From positions 124,001-188,000 of the forward strand of contig NZ_JAGSOJ010000004.1 of NCBI RefSeq assembly GCF_023684385.1: DNA of 64,000 bases, written 5' to 3'. Positions 8,417 to 17,233 of the stretch are shown here, one piece after another (positions within the stretch are counted from its first letter, which is position 1; each line of letters begins with the position of its first letter). The DNA is from Oceanirhabdus seepicola. Its GTDB lineage: Bacteria; Bacillota; Clostridia; Clostridiales; Clostridiaceae. The notes under the pieces were generated by a model. It saw only the letters and a list, made by a program, of their open reading frames with translations. It did no database searches and had not been told where the DNA came from. Position numbers and translations under genes: made by a program.

Positions 8417-10192
8417 CTATTCATTACACAACAATTCATCATATATTTTCTTAATATTATTAATAAGCATATTCCAATCTCTATTTTCCTTTATCCACAT
8501 TCTAGCTTTTTGCCCTATATCCTCTCTCAATTCTTCATTAGAATACAATCTCATTATTTTCTTGTATAAATCTTCAATAGAATTATCAAATATTAATCCA
8601 TTTAATCCATGAACCACTGTTTCTTTTAAAGCCTCAAGATTAGAAACTATTATAGGTTTACCACATGCCATTGCCTCTTGTATCTTTAATGGTGGGACTA
8701 TTCTACAAACCTCTTTATCTTCTCTGGCAAAAACACATATATCAAATATTGAGTAATAATCATTTATTTTATGGTGTGGAATCTTTCCAGCAAAAATCAC
8801 CTGATTATGGATTCCTAATTCTTGTGTAAGTTTCCTAAGATTATCACAATAATTGCCTTCTCCTACAATCATAAGTTTAATGTCTTCATACCCCTCACGT
8901 TGTAATATGTTTAATGTCCTAAGAATATTTTGTAACCCTTCTAATTTTGTTACACTACCAATATATCCAATTATGAAGTCTTCTTCTTTTACGTACTTAC
9001 CCTTTAATATATGATTTTTCTTCAGTGGAACTATCTTTTCTGAATCTACCCCATTAGGTATAACAACAATTTTCCCTTCATCCACCCCCCTTTTTACTAG
9101 CCATTTTTTCAAGGCTTCGCTAATTGTAATAACTTTATTCGCCTTCTTAGCTACAAATATCTCCATTCTCTCCGATAGCATATAATCTTCTGAATTCTTA
9201 TACTCAGGCATAATAACTAATCTTGTTATATGCCATAATCCTCTAATTTCGTACACAAAAGGTCTTCTCATCTTCTCTGCACACCTTAACCCAGCTAATC
9301 CAATAACGTAATTAGAGGCCGCATGAATTATATTCACGTTTTCCTCTTTAGCTATTGAAACTAACCTTCTTGCATATGTATTTGTATATTCTTTTAAAGG
9401 TGTATAGCGTTGAAATACATTTGTATTACTTCTATAATAAGTTATTCGATTTATCCTCTCTTTTTTTAGAACACAGTCTTCTAAAGTATCCTTCTTATAA
9501 TCATTTGGGAACCCAGGTCTAGTACAAATGATAGGTTCTATTCCCCCATTTCTGAGACCTTCAAATATATATTTTCCTCTAATACCATATCCATTTATTA
9601 AATATGGTTCACTTGTATTAACTACATTCAAACTTTTTATTTGAGATTTGACTTTAATATTGTCATAATCAACATAAGCAATATTTGTATTTCCCGCATG
9701 ATATCTTTCATCATTTAACATATCTAATTTATCTAGAATTAGATTTATCTCTCTCTTAATAAATTTAACCTTAGGCTTAAATTTATTAATCTCTACTAAT
9801 ATTTCAAGGTTCTGCGATAATTCTCCACTGCCCTTCAGTTTAGCACTTAACCTTTTACCAACTAAAAATTTTTTGTATCCTTTCGAAGCATTATAAAGAG
9901 CATATAATTCTTCTGTAGAACTTGTATTGTTAATTTTACTCTCAATTTTCTTATTTATCTTTCTTTTTATTACATTAAATATTTTAGTTTTATATTTTTT
10001 ACTCTTCTTTAATACACATCCTCTTAATAACCTGTATACTTTATATGGAAGAAATATTATATTTTTAATTGTTCTTTTATATGATCCCAATCTAAGTCTT
10101 TTACTATTTTTTATGGAAGTTATCCTCTTAGAAAGTCTCCTATTATCCATAATAATTTCATTTGTATTTTTTTCACTTTTTAAGTTCTTCAT
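8417..10192 (-). CDS. Glycosyltransferase family 4, large form
   Basis: GAGGAG lies 7 bases before the ATG at 10192; the TTG two codons earlier is too close to it. The protein is 591 aa. A Lys/Arg-rich N-terminal region of about 130 residues of unknown role precedes a GT-B fold. The donor-binding C-terminal half (IGYIGSVTKLEG, NGVDSEKIV, then EAMACGKPIIVSNL) is typical of GT4 enzymes that retain the anomeric configuration and use nucleotide-sugar donors. It is the last gene of the surface-polysaccharide operon and probably adds a sugar to the exported glycan. Length is about 200 aa above a plain GT4 because of the N-terminal extension. Confidence 0.85.
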   Translation of the reverse strand: MKNLKSEKNTNEIIMDNRRLSKRITSIKNSKRLRLGSYKRTIKNIIFLPYKVYRLLRGCVLKKSKKYKTKIFNVIKRKINKKIESKINNTSSTEELYALYNASKGYKKFLVGKRLSAKLKGSGELSQNLEILVEINKFKPKVKFIKREINLILDKLDMLNDERYHAGNTNIAYVDYDNIKVKSQIKSLNVVNTSEPYLINGYGIRGKYIFEGLRNGGIEPIICTRPGFPNDYKKDTLEDCVLKKERINRITYYRSNTNVFQRYTPLKEYTNTYARRLVSIAKEENVNIIHAASNYVIGLAGLRCAEKMRRPFVYEIRGLWHITRLVIMPEYKNSEDYMLSERMEIFVAKKANKVITISEALKKWLVKRGVDEGKIVVIPNGVDSEKIVPLKKNHILKGKYVKEEDFIIGYIGSVTKLEGLQNILRTLNILQREGYEDIKLMIVGEGNYCDNLRKLTQELGIHNQVIFAGKIPHHKINDYYSIFDICVFAREDKEVCRIVPPLKIQEAMACGKPIIVSNLEALKETVVHGLNGLIFDNSIEDLYKKIMRLYSNEELREDIGQKARMWIKENRDWNMLINNIKKIYDELLCNE

Positions 10193-10224
10193 ATCCAAAC
10201 TCCTCGTAAGCCTTAGAATTGAAA

Positions 10225-11526
10225 TCAGTATATATTTCCCATATGTTTTATTATTACTCTTTTATTATTACAACTACTTCCTTTTGATTTAACTTCATTA
10301 TATCCTTGCCACAACTTAATAGTGTTCTTTGTATCGAATACAATAGGTGTCCTCATTTTATTTATAATATTAATTAAATTTCCTTTTTTGAACTCATCAT
10401 GATCAGCAAGAATAAGCAATAAATCTGCCCCCTCAACAGCTCTCTCTCCACTTGTTAAAGGAATATTTCTAAGCTTAACATGAGGATCATGTATCGATAT
10501 TCTATAGCCCCTTTTTTTGAACATATCAATTACTTTCAATGCTGGACTCTCCCTTATATCATCTATGTTTCCTTTATAAGTAATCCCAAAAACAGCTACT
10601 TTGGGATTTTGAATACCATCAATTAATCTTCCAACCTTCTGTACAATATAATCTGGCATACTACAGTTTATTTCTCTGCTTAAAGATATTATTCTTGATA
10701 ATTCAGGAGCCTTTTCAACAATAAAGTAGGGATCAACTGCGAGACAATGGCCACCCACACCTGGTCCAGGCTGATGAATGTTTACCCTTGGATGTTTATT
10801 AGCCATCTTTATTACATCTAACACATCAATTTCTAGAGCATTACAAACCTTTGTAAGCTCATTTGCTAATGCAATATTCACATCCCTGAATGTGTTCTCC
10901 ATAAGTTTTGACATTTCTGCAGTCTTAGAATTTGTAAGAATTATTTCCCCCTTTACAAATGTTCTATACAATTCTGCTGCTTTTCTGGCGCATTCGTCAG
11001 TATATCCTCCAATAATTCTATCGTTATCTATCATCTCTTTAATAATTTGACCTGGCAATACTCTCTCTGGACAATGAGCAAGAAATATATCTTCCCCTAT
11101 TTTAAAACCACAATCTTCAATAAAAGGAGCTATAATATCATCAATAGTTCTAGGTCCTATAGTGGATTCTACTATCACTATATTCCCTTTTCTAAGATAT
11201 GGTTTTATACTTTTTAAAGCACTTATAATATAGCTCAAATCACAAGATTTGTATTTGTCATTTCTATTTGGTGTTGGGACAGCTATTATAAAAGCCTCTG
11301 CTTCTTCTGGTTTGCTTTGAGCTCTAAAATATCCTTTATTAACAACCCTTTTATACAATGTTTCTAGGTTTGGTTCCTCAATATGTATGTTTCCTTCATT
11401 TAAAATTTCTATTGCTCTCTTGTTTATATCCACACCTATAACATAATTCTTTGATGATGCAAACATAACAGAAGTCGGTAATCCTATATATCCTAGTCCG
11501 ATTACACATATTTTTGTTTTCCTCAT
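10225..11526 (-). CDS. wecC: UDP-N-acetyl-D-mannosamine dehydrogenase-type nucleotide-sugar dehydrogenase
   Basis: AAGGAG lies 9 bases before the ATG at 11526. The N-terminal Rossmann motif is VIGLGYIGLP. The central domain holds TAEMSKLMENTFRDVNIA, and the catalytic Cys sits in GPGVGGHCLAVDPYF, with a C-terminal UDP-binding domain (FGITYKGNIDDIRESP). The family oxidises a UDP-hexosamine or UDP-sugar C6 alcohol to the acid using two NAD+. The closest pattern is UDP-ManNAc dehydrogenase, but substrate cannot be fixed from sequence. It lies between two glycosyltransferases and implies a uronic acid in the polymer. Confidence 0.87.
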   Translation of the reverse strand: MRKTKICVIGLGYIGLPTSVMFASSKNYVIGVDINKRAIEILNEGNIHIEEPNLETLYKRVVNKGYFRAQSKPEEAEAFIIAVPTPNRNDKYKSCDLSYIISALKSIKPYLRKGNIVIVESTIGPRTIDDIIAPFIEDCGFKIGEDIFLAHCPERVLPGQIIKEMIDNDRIIGGYTDECARKAAELYRTFVKGEIILTNSKTAEMSKLMENTFRDVNIALANELTKVCNALEIDVLDVIKMANKHPRVNIHQPGPGVGGHCLAVDPYFIVEKAPELSRIISLSREINCSMPDYIVQKVGRLIDGIQNPKVAVFGITYKGNIDDIRESPALKVIDMFKKRGYRISIHDPHVKLRNIPLTSGERAVEGADLLLILADHDEFKKGNLINIINKMRTPIVFDTKNTIKLWQGYNEVKSKGSSCNNKRVIIKHMGNIY

Positions 11527-11539
11527 TTTCATTCACTCC

Positions 11540-12853
11540 TTATGCTCGTCTTAATTCATTTCCTTTATTTTCAAGTTCTCTCATCAGATTATCATATATT
11601 GAAATGAATTTATGTTTTTCACAGTTCCAGTTATATTTCAATTTAGCACTCTTACAATTACCCTTCAGCTCCTCATATAATCTTCTATTTTCTAGAAGAA
11701 GATTTACTGCATCAGCAATATTATTAGAGTCATGAGGATTTATGCATACTCCTGTTTTTTCCCCTCTAACAACTTTACTAATCTCTGGAAAATCAGAGGC
11801 CACAACTGGGACTTCCATCATCATATATTCAAATAGTTTATTAGATAATGTTGAATAGTGATTAAAACAAATATTTTGCAGTACCTGAAATCCTAAATAT
11901 GCATGCTGTGTATAAAACATAAGTTCCTCAACATCTACTTTTGGAATAAATCTAACTCTATCACACACACCATAATCTAAAACCATTTCTTTTAGTTTTT
12001 CCTTAATAGCTCCATCCCCAATAAAAACAATTATTCCTTTATTAAATTTCGGAATAGCTTCTATAATTTTTTCTAGTCCTCTGCCAATCTGTATTCCTCC
12101 TTGATAAAGCAATATAGGTTCATCTTTATCTATATTTGCTATTTCCCTTAAATTATTTTTTTCTTTCTGTTTCTCCATATATAATGGATAATTATGTATT
12201 ACTTCTGGCCGTATTCCATATATTTTTTCTGTGAATTCCGCTCTAGTTTCTGTAGTCATCATCATTTTATCAACTTTGTTTATTATCAATTTCTCAAGTA
12301 TTGCATATTTTTTTTCCCCTTTATAGCCAGTTCTTCTAGTCTGAACTTCATGAGAATCATATACCAATACCTTATTTCTTAAAACTTTACTACAAATAAA
12401 TCCCTGTAAAAGAGTATCTAAATCATTACAATGATATATGTCATAATCTTCCTTCATTCCTTCTATTATCATTCTGAAAACTATACTACATTTTTTTAAA
12501 AATCTAAAAAACCTTCTTATATTCAGTATTTTAACTACTATATACACTGGTAAAACTATTATAGAAATGGGGGCTAAAATAATTAACACCATCCTATTAC
12601 TCTTAATATTTAACGCAATACCCCTTATCCATCTCCATAGCTTATAAATGAGTTCAAGAGTTTTTGAAAACTGATCAATTCTAACTACTTCAATTCCATC
12701 TATAATTTCATGCTCTTTCAACCTATTATTATAATTTTGAACATAAATCAACTTAACTTTATACCCTGCTTCTTTTAAAGCTGAACATTCACGTTTAACC
12801 CTAGCATCATTCTCATAGCAGTTTGTAAGAAATACACATACCTTTCCCATCAT
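11540..12853 (-). CDS. Glycosyltransferase family 4
   Basis: This 437-aa GT-B enzyme has an N-terminal acceptor domain (VCVFLTNCYENDARVKRE) and a hydrophobic stretch near 90-120 that may associate with the membrane. The C-terminal donor domain has LLYQGGIQIGRGLE, FIGDG and EYMMMEVPVVASDFPEI, which carries the conserved Glu. Its ATG overlaps the stop of the ABC ATPase by 4 bases (ATGA). AAGGAG lies 8 bases upstream. It probably builds the polysaccharide exported by the adjacent ABC pair. Confidence 0.86.
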   Translation of the reverse strand: MMGKVCVFLTNCYENDARVKRECSALKEAGYKVKLIYVQNYNNRLKEHEIIDGIEVVRIDQFSKTLELIYKLWRWIRGIALNIKSNRMVLIILAPISIIVLPVYIVVKILNIRRFFRFLKKCSIVFRMIIEGMKEDYDIYHCNDLDTLLQGFICSKVLRNKVLVYDSHEVQTRRTGYKGEKKYAILEKLIINKVDKMMMTTETRAEFTEKIYGIRPEVIHNYPLYMEKQKEKNNLREIANIDKDEPILLYQGGIQIGRGLEKIIEAIPKFNKGIIVFIGDGAIKEKLKEMVLDYGVCDRVRFIPKVDVEELMFYTQHAYLGFQVLQNICFNHYSTLSNKLFEYMMMEVPVVASDFPEISKVVRGEKTGVCINPHDSNNIADAVNLLLENRRLYEELKGNCKSAKLKYNWNCEKHKFISIYDNLMRELENKGNELRRA

Positions 12854-13608
12854 GCCATGTTCTCCTTATTCTTATTAACAAACGCCTTATACTCACTTAT
12901 TACATTACTACTTTCTCCAATACTCATAACTTCCCCATTTTGCAACCATAAAACTTTATGGCATAGTTCATTAATTGTATTTAAGTTATGTGATACCAAT
13001 ACTACGGTTCTATCTTCCAGAATTAGTTCTCTAATTTTCTCTCTACTTTTTACTTTAAATTCCTCATCCCCAACCCCTAAAATCTCGTCAATTAATAAAA
13101 TGTTAGGTTTTATATTGCAAGCTATAGAAAAGGCCAATCTAGATTTCATTCCTGTTGAAAAACTTTTTAGTGGATTATTTATACACTCTCCTATTCCTGA
13201 AAACTCCACTATTTCATTAATCTTATCCTCAACTTCTTTTCTTGTTAATCCTAATAATAATCCGTTCAAATATATATTATCCAATGCTGGTAGTTCATGT
13301 TGAAATCCAGCACCTAAAGACATAAGGAAAACTGAATTATCATTAACTTTCACAGTTCCAGAGTCTGGATCATAAATATTAGCCAACACTTTTAGTAGTG
13401 TGGATTTTCCAGCTCCATTTCCCCCAATAACACCTATAACCTCTCCTCGTTCTATTTTAAATGATACATCCCTAAGTGCATGAACTTCCTTCTTTCTATG
13501 CTCTCTCCTTCCTTGAACCATCTTCAATATCTCACTTTTAATATTCATGCTATTCATAAAAGAATAAGTTAAATTAAGATTTTGCACTTCAATAGCATAT
13601 TTATTCAT
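12850..13608 (-). CDS. Polysaccharide ABC exporter ATP-binding protein (Wzt/TagH/KpsT-like)
   Basis: The 252-aa nucleotide-binding subunit shows Walker A GGNGAGKSTLLK, a Q-loop near residue 95, signature SFSTGMKSRLAF, Walker B ILLIDEILGVGD and the switch VSHN. The IDEILGVGDEEF form is typical of O-antigen, capsule and teichoic acid exporters. It lacks the C-terminal carbohydrate-binding domain found in O9a-type Wzt. It pairs with the permease directly upstream; its AAGGTGG site overlaps the permease stop. Confidence 0.92.
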   Translation of the reverse strand: MNKYAIEVQNLNLTYSFMNSMNIKSEILKMVQGRREHRKKEVHALRDVSFKIERGEVIGVIGGNGAGKSTLLKVLANIYDPDSGTVKVNDNSVFLMSLGAGFQHELPALDNIYLNGLLLGLTRKEVEDKINEIVEFSGIGECINNPLKSFSTGMKSRLAFSIACNIKPNILLIDEILGVGDEEFKVKSREKIRELILEDRTVVLVSHNLNTINELCHKVLWLQNGEVMSIGESSNVISEYKAFVNKNKENMA

Positions 13609-13610
13609 AT

Positions 13611-14435
13611 CTAAACCACCTTAATATACTTCTTATCATATTTACTTAAACAACCTGCCCCTAAAAAAGTAATACTCAGTGAAATCATTAACCATATAAA
13701 TAAAACTGAATAAGTCGGTGATCTCCCGTACAAAAACACATCTCTATATCCTGCATATATTGCACTCATAGGATTAAGTTGCCAAATCCATCTGATATTC
13801 TTCGGAACATCTGACACACTGTAAATGGCTGGTGATACATAAAACCATAATCTCAGTGAAAAAGCCATTACATTACTTATATCCTTAAAATAAACCCCTA
13901 AATGAGCAAGAAAACAACTTAGTCCTAACACAAGAGTAAAATTAACTGAGAATACAAAAAAGAACTCAATTATATGAGGTGTTAGTTGAATTCCAAACAG
14001 CACTATCAATACTAACAACACACATATACCCACTAAAAACTTTATAGTATTTGTTAAAACCTTTATAAAAACAAGGATAAATTTGGGCAAATATATCTGT
14101 TGTAACAACCTAGCTCTTGATTTAATTACCTTGGTTGAATCCAACAATGAACTCGAAGTCCATTTCCAAGATAATACTGCACAGAATACAAATATCGGAA
14201 AATTTTCTTTTCCCTTGTTGAGAATTACTGATACTACCAATATGTATACAAGCATATACATCAGCGGATCAAGTAACCACCATAAATATCCTAAATGAGT
14301 ACTAGATAATTGTGCCTTCAATTCAGACTTTACCGCATATTTTATATACTCCCTATATTTTTTCATATCCTCTAAAATCTTTGTTATTATAAAACTTATT
14401 TTATAGAAATTTGACTTCTTACTCTGCGCTATCAT
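13611..14435 (-). CDS. Polysaccharide ABC exporter permease (Wzm/TagG-like)
   Basis: The ABC-2 type membrane protein has six predicted helices. The conserved entry sequence is ELKAQLSSTHLGYLWWLLDPL. The frame is open to 14567, but the first seven codons of that longer frame (MNRPLFV) are simply the arm of REP copy 4. I therefore place the start at the ATG at 14435 (274 aa), the usual family length; an ATG at 14366 is also possible. No start has an ideal ribosome binding site. It forms the exporter with the next gene and heads the polysaccharide operon. Confidence 0.83.
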   Translation of the reverse strand: MIAQSKKSNFYKISFIITKILEDMKKYREYIKYAVKSELKAQLSSTHLGYLWWLLDPLMYMLVYILVVSVILNKGKENFPIFVFCAVLSWKWTSSSLLDSTKVIKSRARLLQQIYLPKFILVFIKVLTNTIKFLVGICVLLVLIVLFGIQLTPHIIEFFFVFSVNFTLVLGLSCFLAHLGVYFKDISNVMAFSLRLWFYVSPAIYSVSDVPKNIRWIWQLNPMSAIYAGYRDVFLYGRSPTYSVLFIWLMISLSITFLGAGCLSKYDKKYIKVV

Positions 14436-14547
14436 AACCCATCCACTTTCCTTCTTATTACTGATAAAATCATTAGTAGTATATACCAATACAGATTTAT
14501 TATTCATATTTAGGATTTTATTAAAAACTTCTTTAAGGACAAACAAA

Positions 14548-14606
14548 ACAAACAAGGGACGGTTCATTAATTTATTAAAAAAATTAATGAACCGTCCCTT
14601 GTTTGT
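14548..14606. repeat. REP-like hairpin, copy 4
   Basis: A 26-bp perfect stem (lower arm ACAAACAAGGGAC) closes a 7-base loop (59 bases in all). It starts 15 bases past the stop of the YitT-family gene and overlaps the 5' end of the longest possible permease frame. Confidence 0.94.
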
Positions 14607-14620
14607 CTCTCTTTTTTCTA

Positions 14621-15487
14621 TTATGCTACTATATTCTTGAATCCTTCTCCAAAAGTTTCATAAACATCGTATACTTTTATAAATGCATCCTTATCTATCG
14701 TCTTTATATAATTCTTTAATACTAAAAATTCTCTTTTACTCACAACTGTGCTCAATATTTGCATAGGCTTATGTGTGAATCCACCTTCCCCATGATACAA
14801 TGTTGTGCCTCTCTCTAGTTCATTCATTATGAATTCTTTTATCTTATCGTTCTCATAACTTATGATTTTCACCTCTTTGAGTGCATTGAAACTCTCAATA
14901 GCCTTATCTATAAGCAATCCGTTCATAGTTACTGAAACAAGAGCATATAATCCCTTTGCTATACCAAAAGTTATACCCGCAAATAATGTTACTACCACAT
15001 CTGTAATCAAAAGTGACTTTCCAATATCGAAACTAAAAAACTTATTCAATATTTTTGCTATTATATCCGTTCCACCAGTTGAAGCATTTGCATTAAATAT
15101 TATTGCCATACCTATTCCCTGAATAATAATTCCTATTATCATCTCTAACATGACATCCCCAGTCATTGGTTTAAAAACAGGATATATCTTCTCTAGTACA
15201 ACAATATATCCTGACAATAGAAAACTAGCATAGATAGTCTTTGCTCCAAAGCTTGGTCCTATTATTAAAAATGCTACTATAAACAAAATTATATTCATAA
15301 TCCACATCAAAATACCAATAGATAGAAATGGCAAGTAATTATTTATCACCATTGCTAGTCCATTTACTCCTCCTGCTGCAATACTATTAGGCATTAAGAA
15401 AAAAAACACCCCCATTGCAACAAGCAAATCACCAATAGAAATAACGAAAAAATCCTTAATTGAAAACCCCTTTAATAAATTTTTCAT
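14621..15487 (-). CDS. YitT-family membrane protein with C-terminal DUF2179 domain
   Basis: AGGAGG lies 7 bases before the ATG at 15487 (288 aa); the ATG at 15493 is too close. Five or six hydrophobic helices span about residues 10-200 (GVFFFLMPNSIAAGGVNGLA, FNANASTGGTDIIAKIL). A soluble domain of about 80 residues follows (ERGTTLYHGEGGF, LKNYIKTIDKDAFIKVYDVYE). The family is widespread in Firmicutes and its substrate is not established. Here the gene is preceded by a cobalamin riboswitch, which points to a link with B12 or a B12-related nutrient. Confidence 0.9.
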   Translation of the reverse strand: MKNLLKGFSIKDFFVISIGDLLVAMGVFFFLMPNSIAAGGVNGLAMVINNYLPFLSIGILMWIMNIILFIVAFLIIGPSFGAKTIYASFLLSGYIVVLEKIYPVFKPMTGDVMLEMIIGIIIQGIGMAIIFNANASTGGTDIIAKILNKFFSFDIGKSLLITDVVVTLFAGITFGIAKGLYALVSVTMNGLLIDKAIESFNALKEVKIISYENDKIKEFIMNELERGTTLYHGEGGFTHKPMQILSTVVSKREFLVLKNYIKTIDKDAFIKVYDVYETFGEGFKNIVA

Positions 15488-15503
15488 ACCCATACCTCCT
15501 CTT

Positions 15504-15543
15504 AAAAAATAAAAAAACCTTCATACTTTAAATAGTACGAGGG
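15504..15543 (-). terminator. Riboswitch terminator hairpin
   Basis: On the minus strand, a 10-bp stem with one mismatch and one wobble (from CCCTCGTACT) is followed by TTTTTTTATTTTTT, just before the YitT gene. The 5' arm CCCTCGTA (15536-15543) is also perfectly complementary to TACGAGGG at 15613-15620, which can act as an antiterminator. Confidence 0.85.
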
Positions 15544-15667
15544 TTAAGTTCATGATTAATAAACCAAGACAAATTATTGACTTGATTAAATTTCATCATA
15601 AATACACTCTATCCCTCGTAGAGTTTCTAGAAAGTACTAAAAAGCACTATCTATATGTATCTTCCCA

Positions 15668-15826
15668 ATAGGCAGTTATCCTGACTCAAGCATTTACACT
15701 AATCACCTTCCCGACATCTATCAGTGGTATTAGATTAGCTAAGCTCATACAGTGGCGTGACCGTGTGGGCATCTCACCCAACTTCCCTTTTAATAGAAGA
15801 GTATTTTATTTACTCTTCCAACCTAT
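15668..15826 (-). ncRNA. Cobalamin (B12) riboswitch aptamer
   Basis: Read on the minus strand, the conserved landmarks occur in order. ATAGGT opens P1, then come AAAAGGGAA, GGGTGAGATGCC and CGCCACTGT. CCACTG and GTCGGGAAGG follow, then the B12 box GAGTCAGGATAACTGCC, and ATAGGT pairs with the final CCTAT. Spacing fits the class. It is followed by an expression platform with mutually exclusive terminator and antiterminator, so B12 probably represses the YitT-family gene. Confidence 0.93.
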
Positions 15827-15851
15827 GAGTTATATTTTATTTTCATCTTTG

Positions 15852-15879
15852 ATTATACATTGTTAAAATTTAAAGTCAA
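15852..15879 (-). promoter_or_regulatory. Strong promoter of the B12-riboswitch transcript
   Basis: On the minus strand, TTGACT (15874-15879) and TATAAT (15852-15857) are separated by 16 bases. The aptamer begins about 25 bases further on. Confidence 0.8.
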
Positions 15880-16001
15880 TTGTTATTTATTACTTTATTT
15901 ACTTAATTTAGATTTTATATTCTAATAACCAATATTCTTGAAACACATACTACTAGTTCATAAAAATTTTCTTTCAAAAATAAATTCTAAAACAAAATAA
16001 T

Positions 16002-16035
16002 AAAAGACTAGAGTTACTAAAATATCTAGTCTTTT
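16002..16035 (-). terminator. Intrinsic terminator of the PrcB-like gene
   Basis: Arms AAAAGACTAGA and TCTAGTCTTTT form an 11-bp stem with a 12-base loop, 28 bases past the stop at 16064. The stem itself ends in a T run on the minus strand. Confidence 0.7.
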
Positions 16036-16063
16036 AATGAATTATAAATTTCATATTCTTTTC

Positions 16064-17011
16064 CTAAAACAACTCAGTAACCCACTTAATAAGTTTTTCA
16101 ATCAAATTAAGTTTTTCTTGAGGGTTCTTCATATTCTTAACAGCATCTTCAATTTCTCCAAGAGTTGTTTTCTTATTTATTCTTACTTCTGGCCTCTTTG
16201 GTATTACGCCTATTTTACTTTTTACTGCATTAACCTCTTCAATCTTTTTATCTTTCGATATTTTTAATATTTGTGAAGGATAAGTTAGTGCTGAAGTAAC
16301 ACACATATCTGGTGCTGGTGGTACTACATTATATGTTATATCTAAATTTTCTTCTGATAAGTTCACATTCATAATATCTAAAGAATATCCTCCAGTTGAA
16401 CATTCTCCTCCTGAAACCAATATAAAATATGCATCATCTTTTTCTAACAAATGTGCTCCTGATTTTTTCTTGTTATTTGAAACCCACTTTTGAATTTGCT
16501 CATCTTTTATATCATAAACATTTAAGGAAACATAATCAATATTATCTACCTCTCTAAAAGCAATCTTTTCTGCGCTTAGCGCTTTAATACCTATTGGCTT
16601 CTCACTAACTATGCACTCCTCCCCTTCTATAAAATGTCCTTTTTCAGATTCTTTTCCCCTGATATCTATGAAATTTCCTACTTTAATATTTTCAAATCCA
16701 CCATGAATGTCTAAGTCTTCACTTATTAATACTTCCATTGGTGCACCATTTCTCTCAACCAAGATATACTTACCATTATCTTTATCTTCTACCTTGGTAA
16801 TCTTACCTACAATATGATACTCACTTGTCATCTCATTAAAGAAATCATTATTTATCGATATTGAGTTAATGGAATCTTCCTTTTTTATCTCTTTTAACTT
16901 AATAATATTTCTATTGCTTAATTCTTTACTATTCTCTGCAAAAACTACACTTGATCCACTAAATAAAATCATGTTACACATTAATAATGATAAGATTCTA
17001 TTTCTATTCAT
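16064..17011 (-). CDS. Secreted protein with PrcB-like C-terminal domain
   Basis: AGAGGTG lies 7 bases before the ATG at 17011 (315 aa); the longer frame starts with a GTG inside that site. The N-terminus is a signal peptide cleaved after FA (SSVVFAEN). The middle part (about 60-130) looks like a small beta domain (ITKVEDKDNGKYILVE). The C-terminal part has GGECSTGGYSLDI and VVPPAPDMCVTSALTYP, the pattern of the PrcB C-terminal domain found in dentilisin protease complexes. It stands alone between a REP copy and its own terminator. Confidence 0.78.
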   Translation of the reverse strand: MNRNRILSLLMCNMILFSGSSVVFAENSKELSNRNIIKLKEIKKEDSINSISINNDFFNEMTSEYHIVGKITKVEDKDNGKYILVERNGAPMEVLISEDLDIHGGFENIKVGNFIDIRGKESEKGHFIEGEECIVSEKPIGIKALSAEKIAFREVDNIDYVSLNVYDIKDEQIQKWVSNNKKKSGAHLLEKDDAYFILVSGGECSTGGYSLDIMNVNLSEENLDITYNVVPPAPDMCVTSALTYPSQILKISKDKKIEEVNAVKSKIGVIPKRPEVRINKKTTLGEIEDAVKNMKNPQEKLNLIEKLIKWVTELF

Positions 17012-17149
17012 AAAAATCACCTCTCTCTTTAAATTATTTCTTTATTTTCACCACTGTGATATAGCCAGTGAACTCGCCTATATTTTACTATTTTGATATT
17101 TCACTATTATATACGCCAATAAATAAAGAAAGTTATCATTAAAGTAAGA

Positions 17150-17206
17150 TAAACTGGGGACGGTTCATTAATTCTCTCAGAAAATTAATGAACCGTCCCC
17201 AGTTTA
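17150..17206. repeat. REP-like hairpin, copy 5
   Basis: A 24-bp perfect stem closes a 9-base loop. The lower arm is TAAACTGGGG, unlike other copies, yet the other side reads the exact complement. It lies 28 bases past the stop of the GNAT gene at 17234. Confidence 0.94.
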
Positions 17207-17233
17207 TAATCTCACTAAAACACGCTCTTACTC

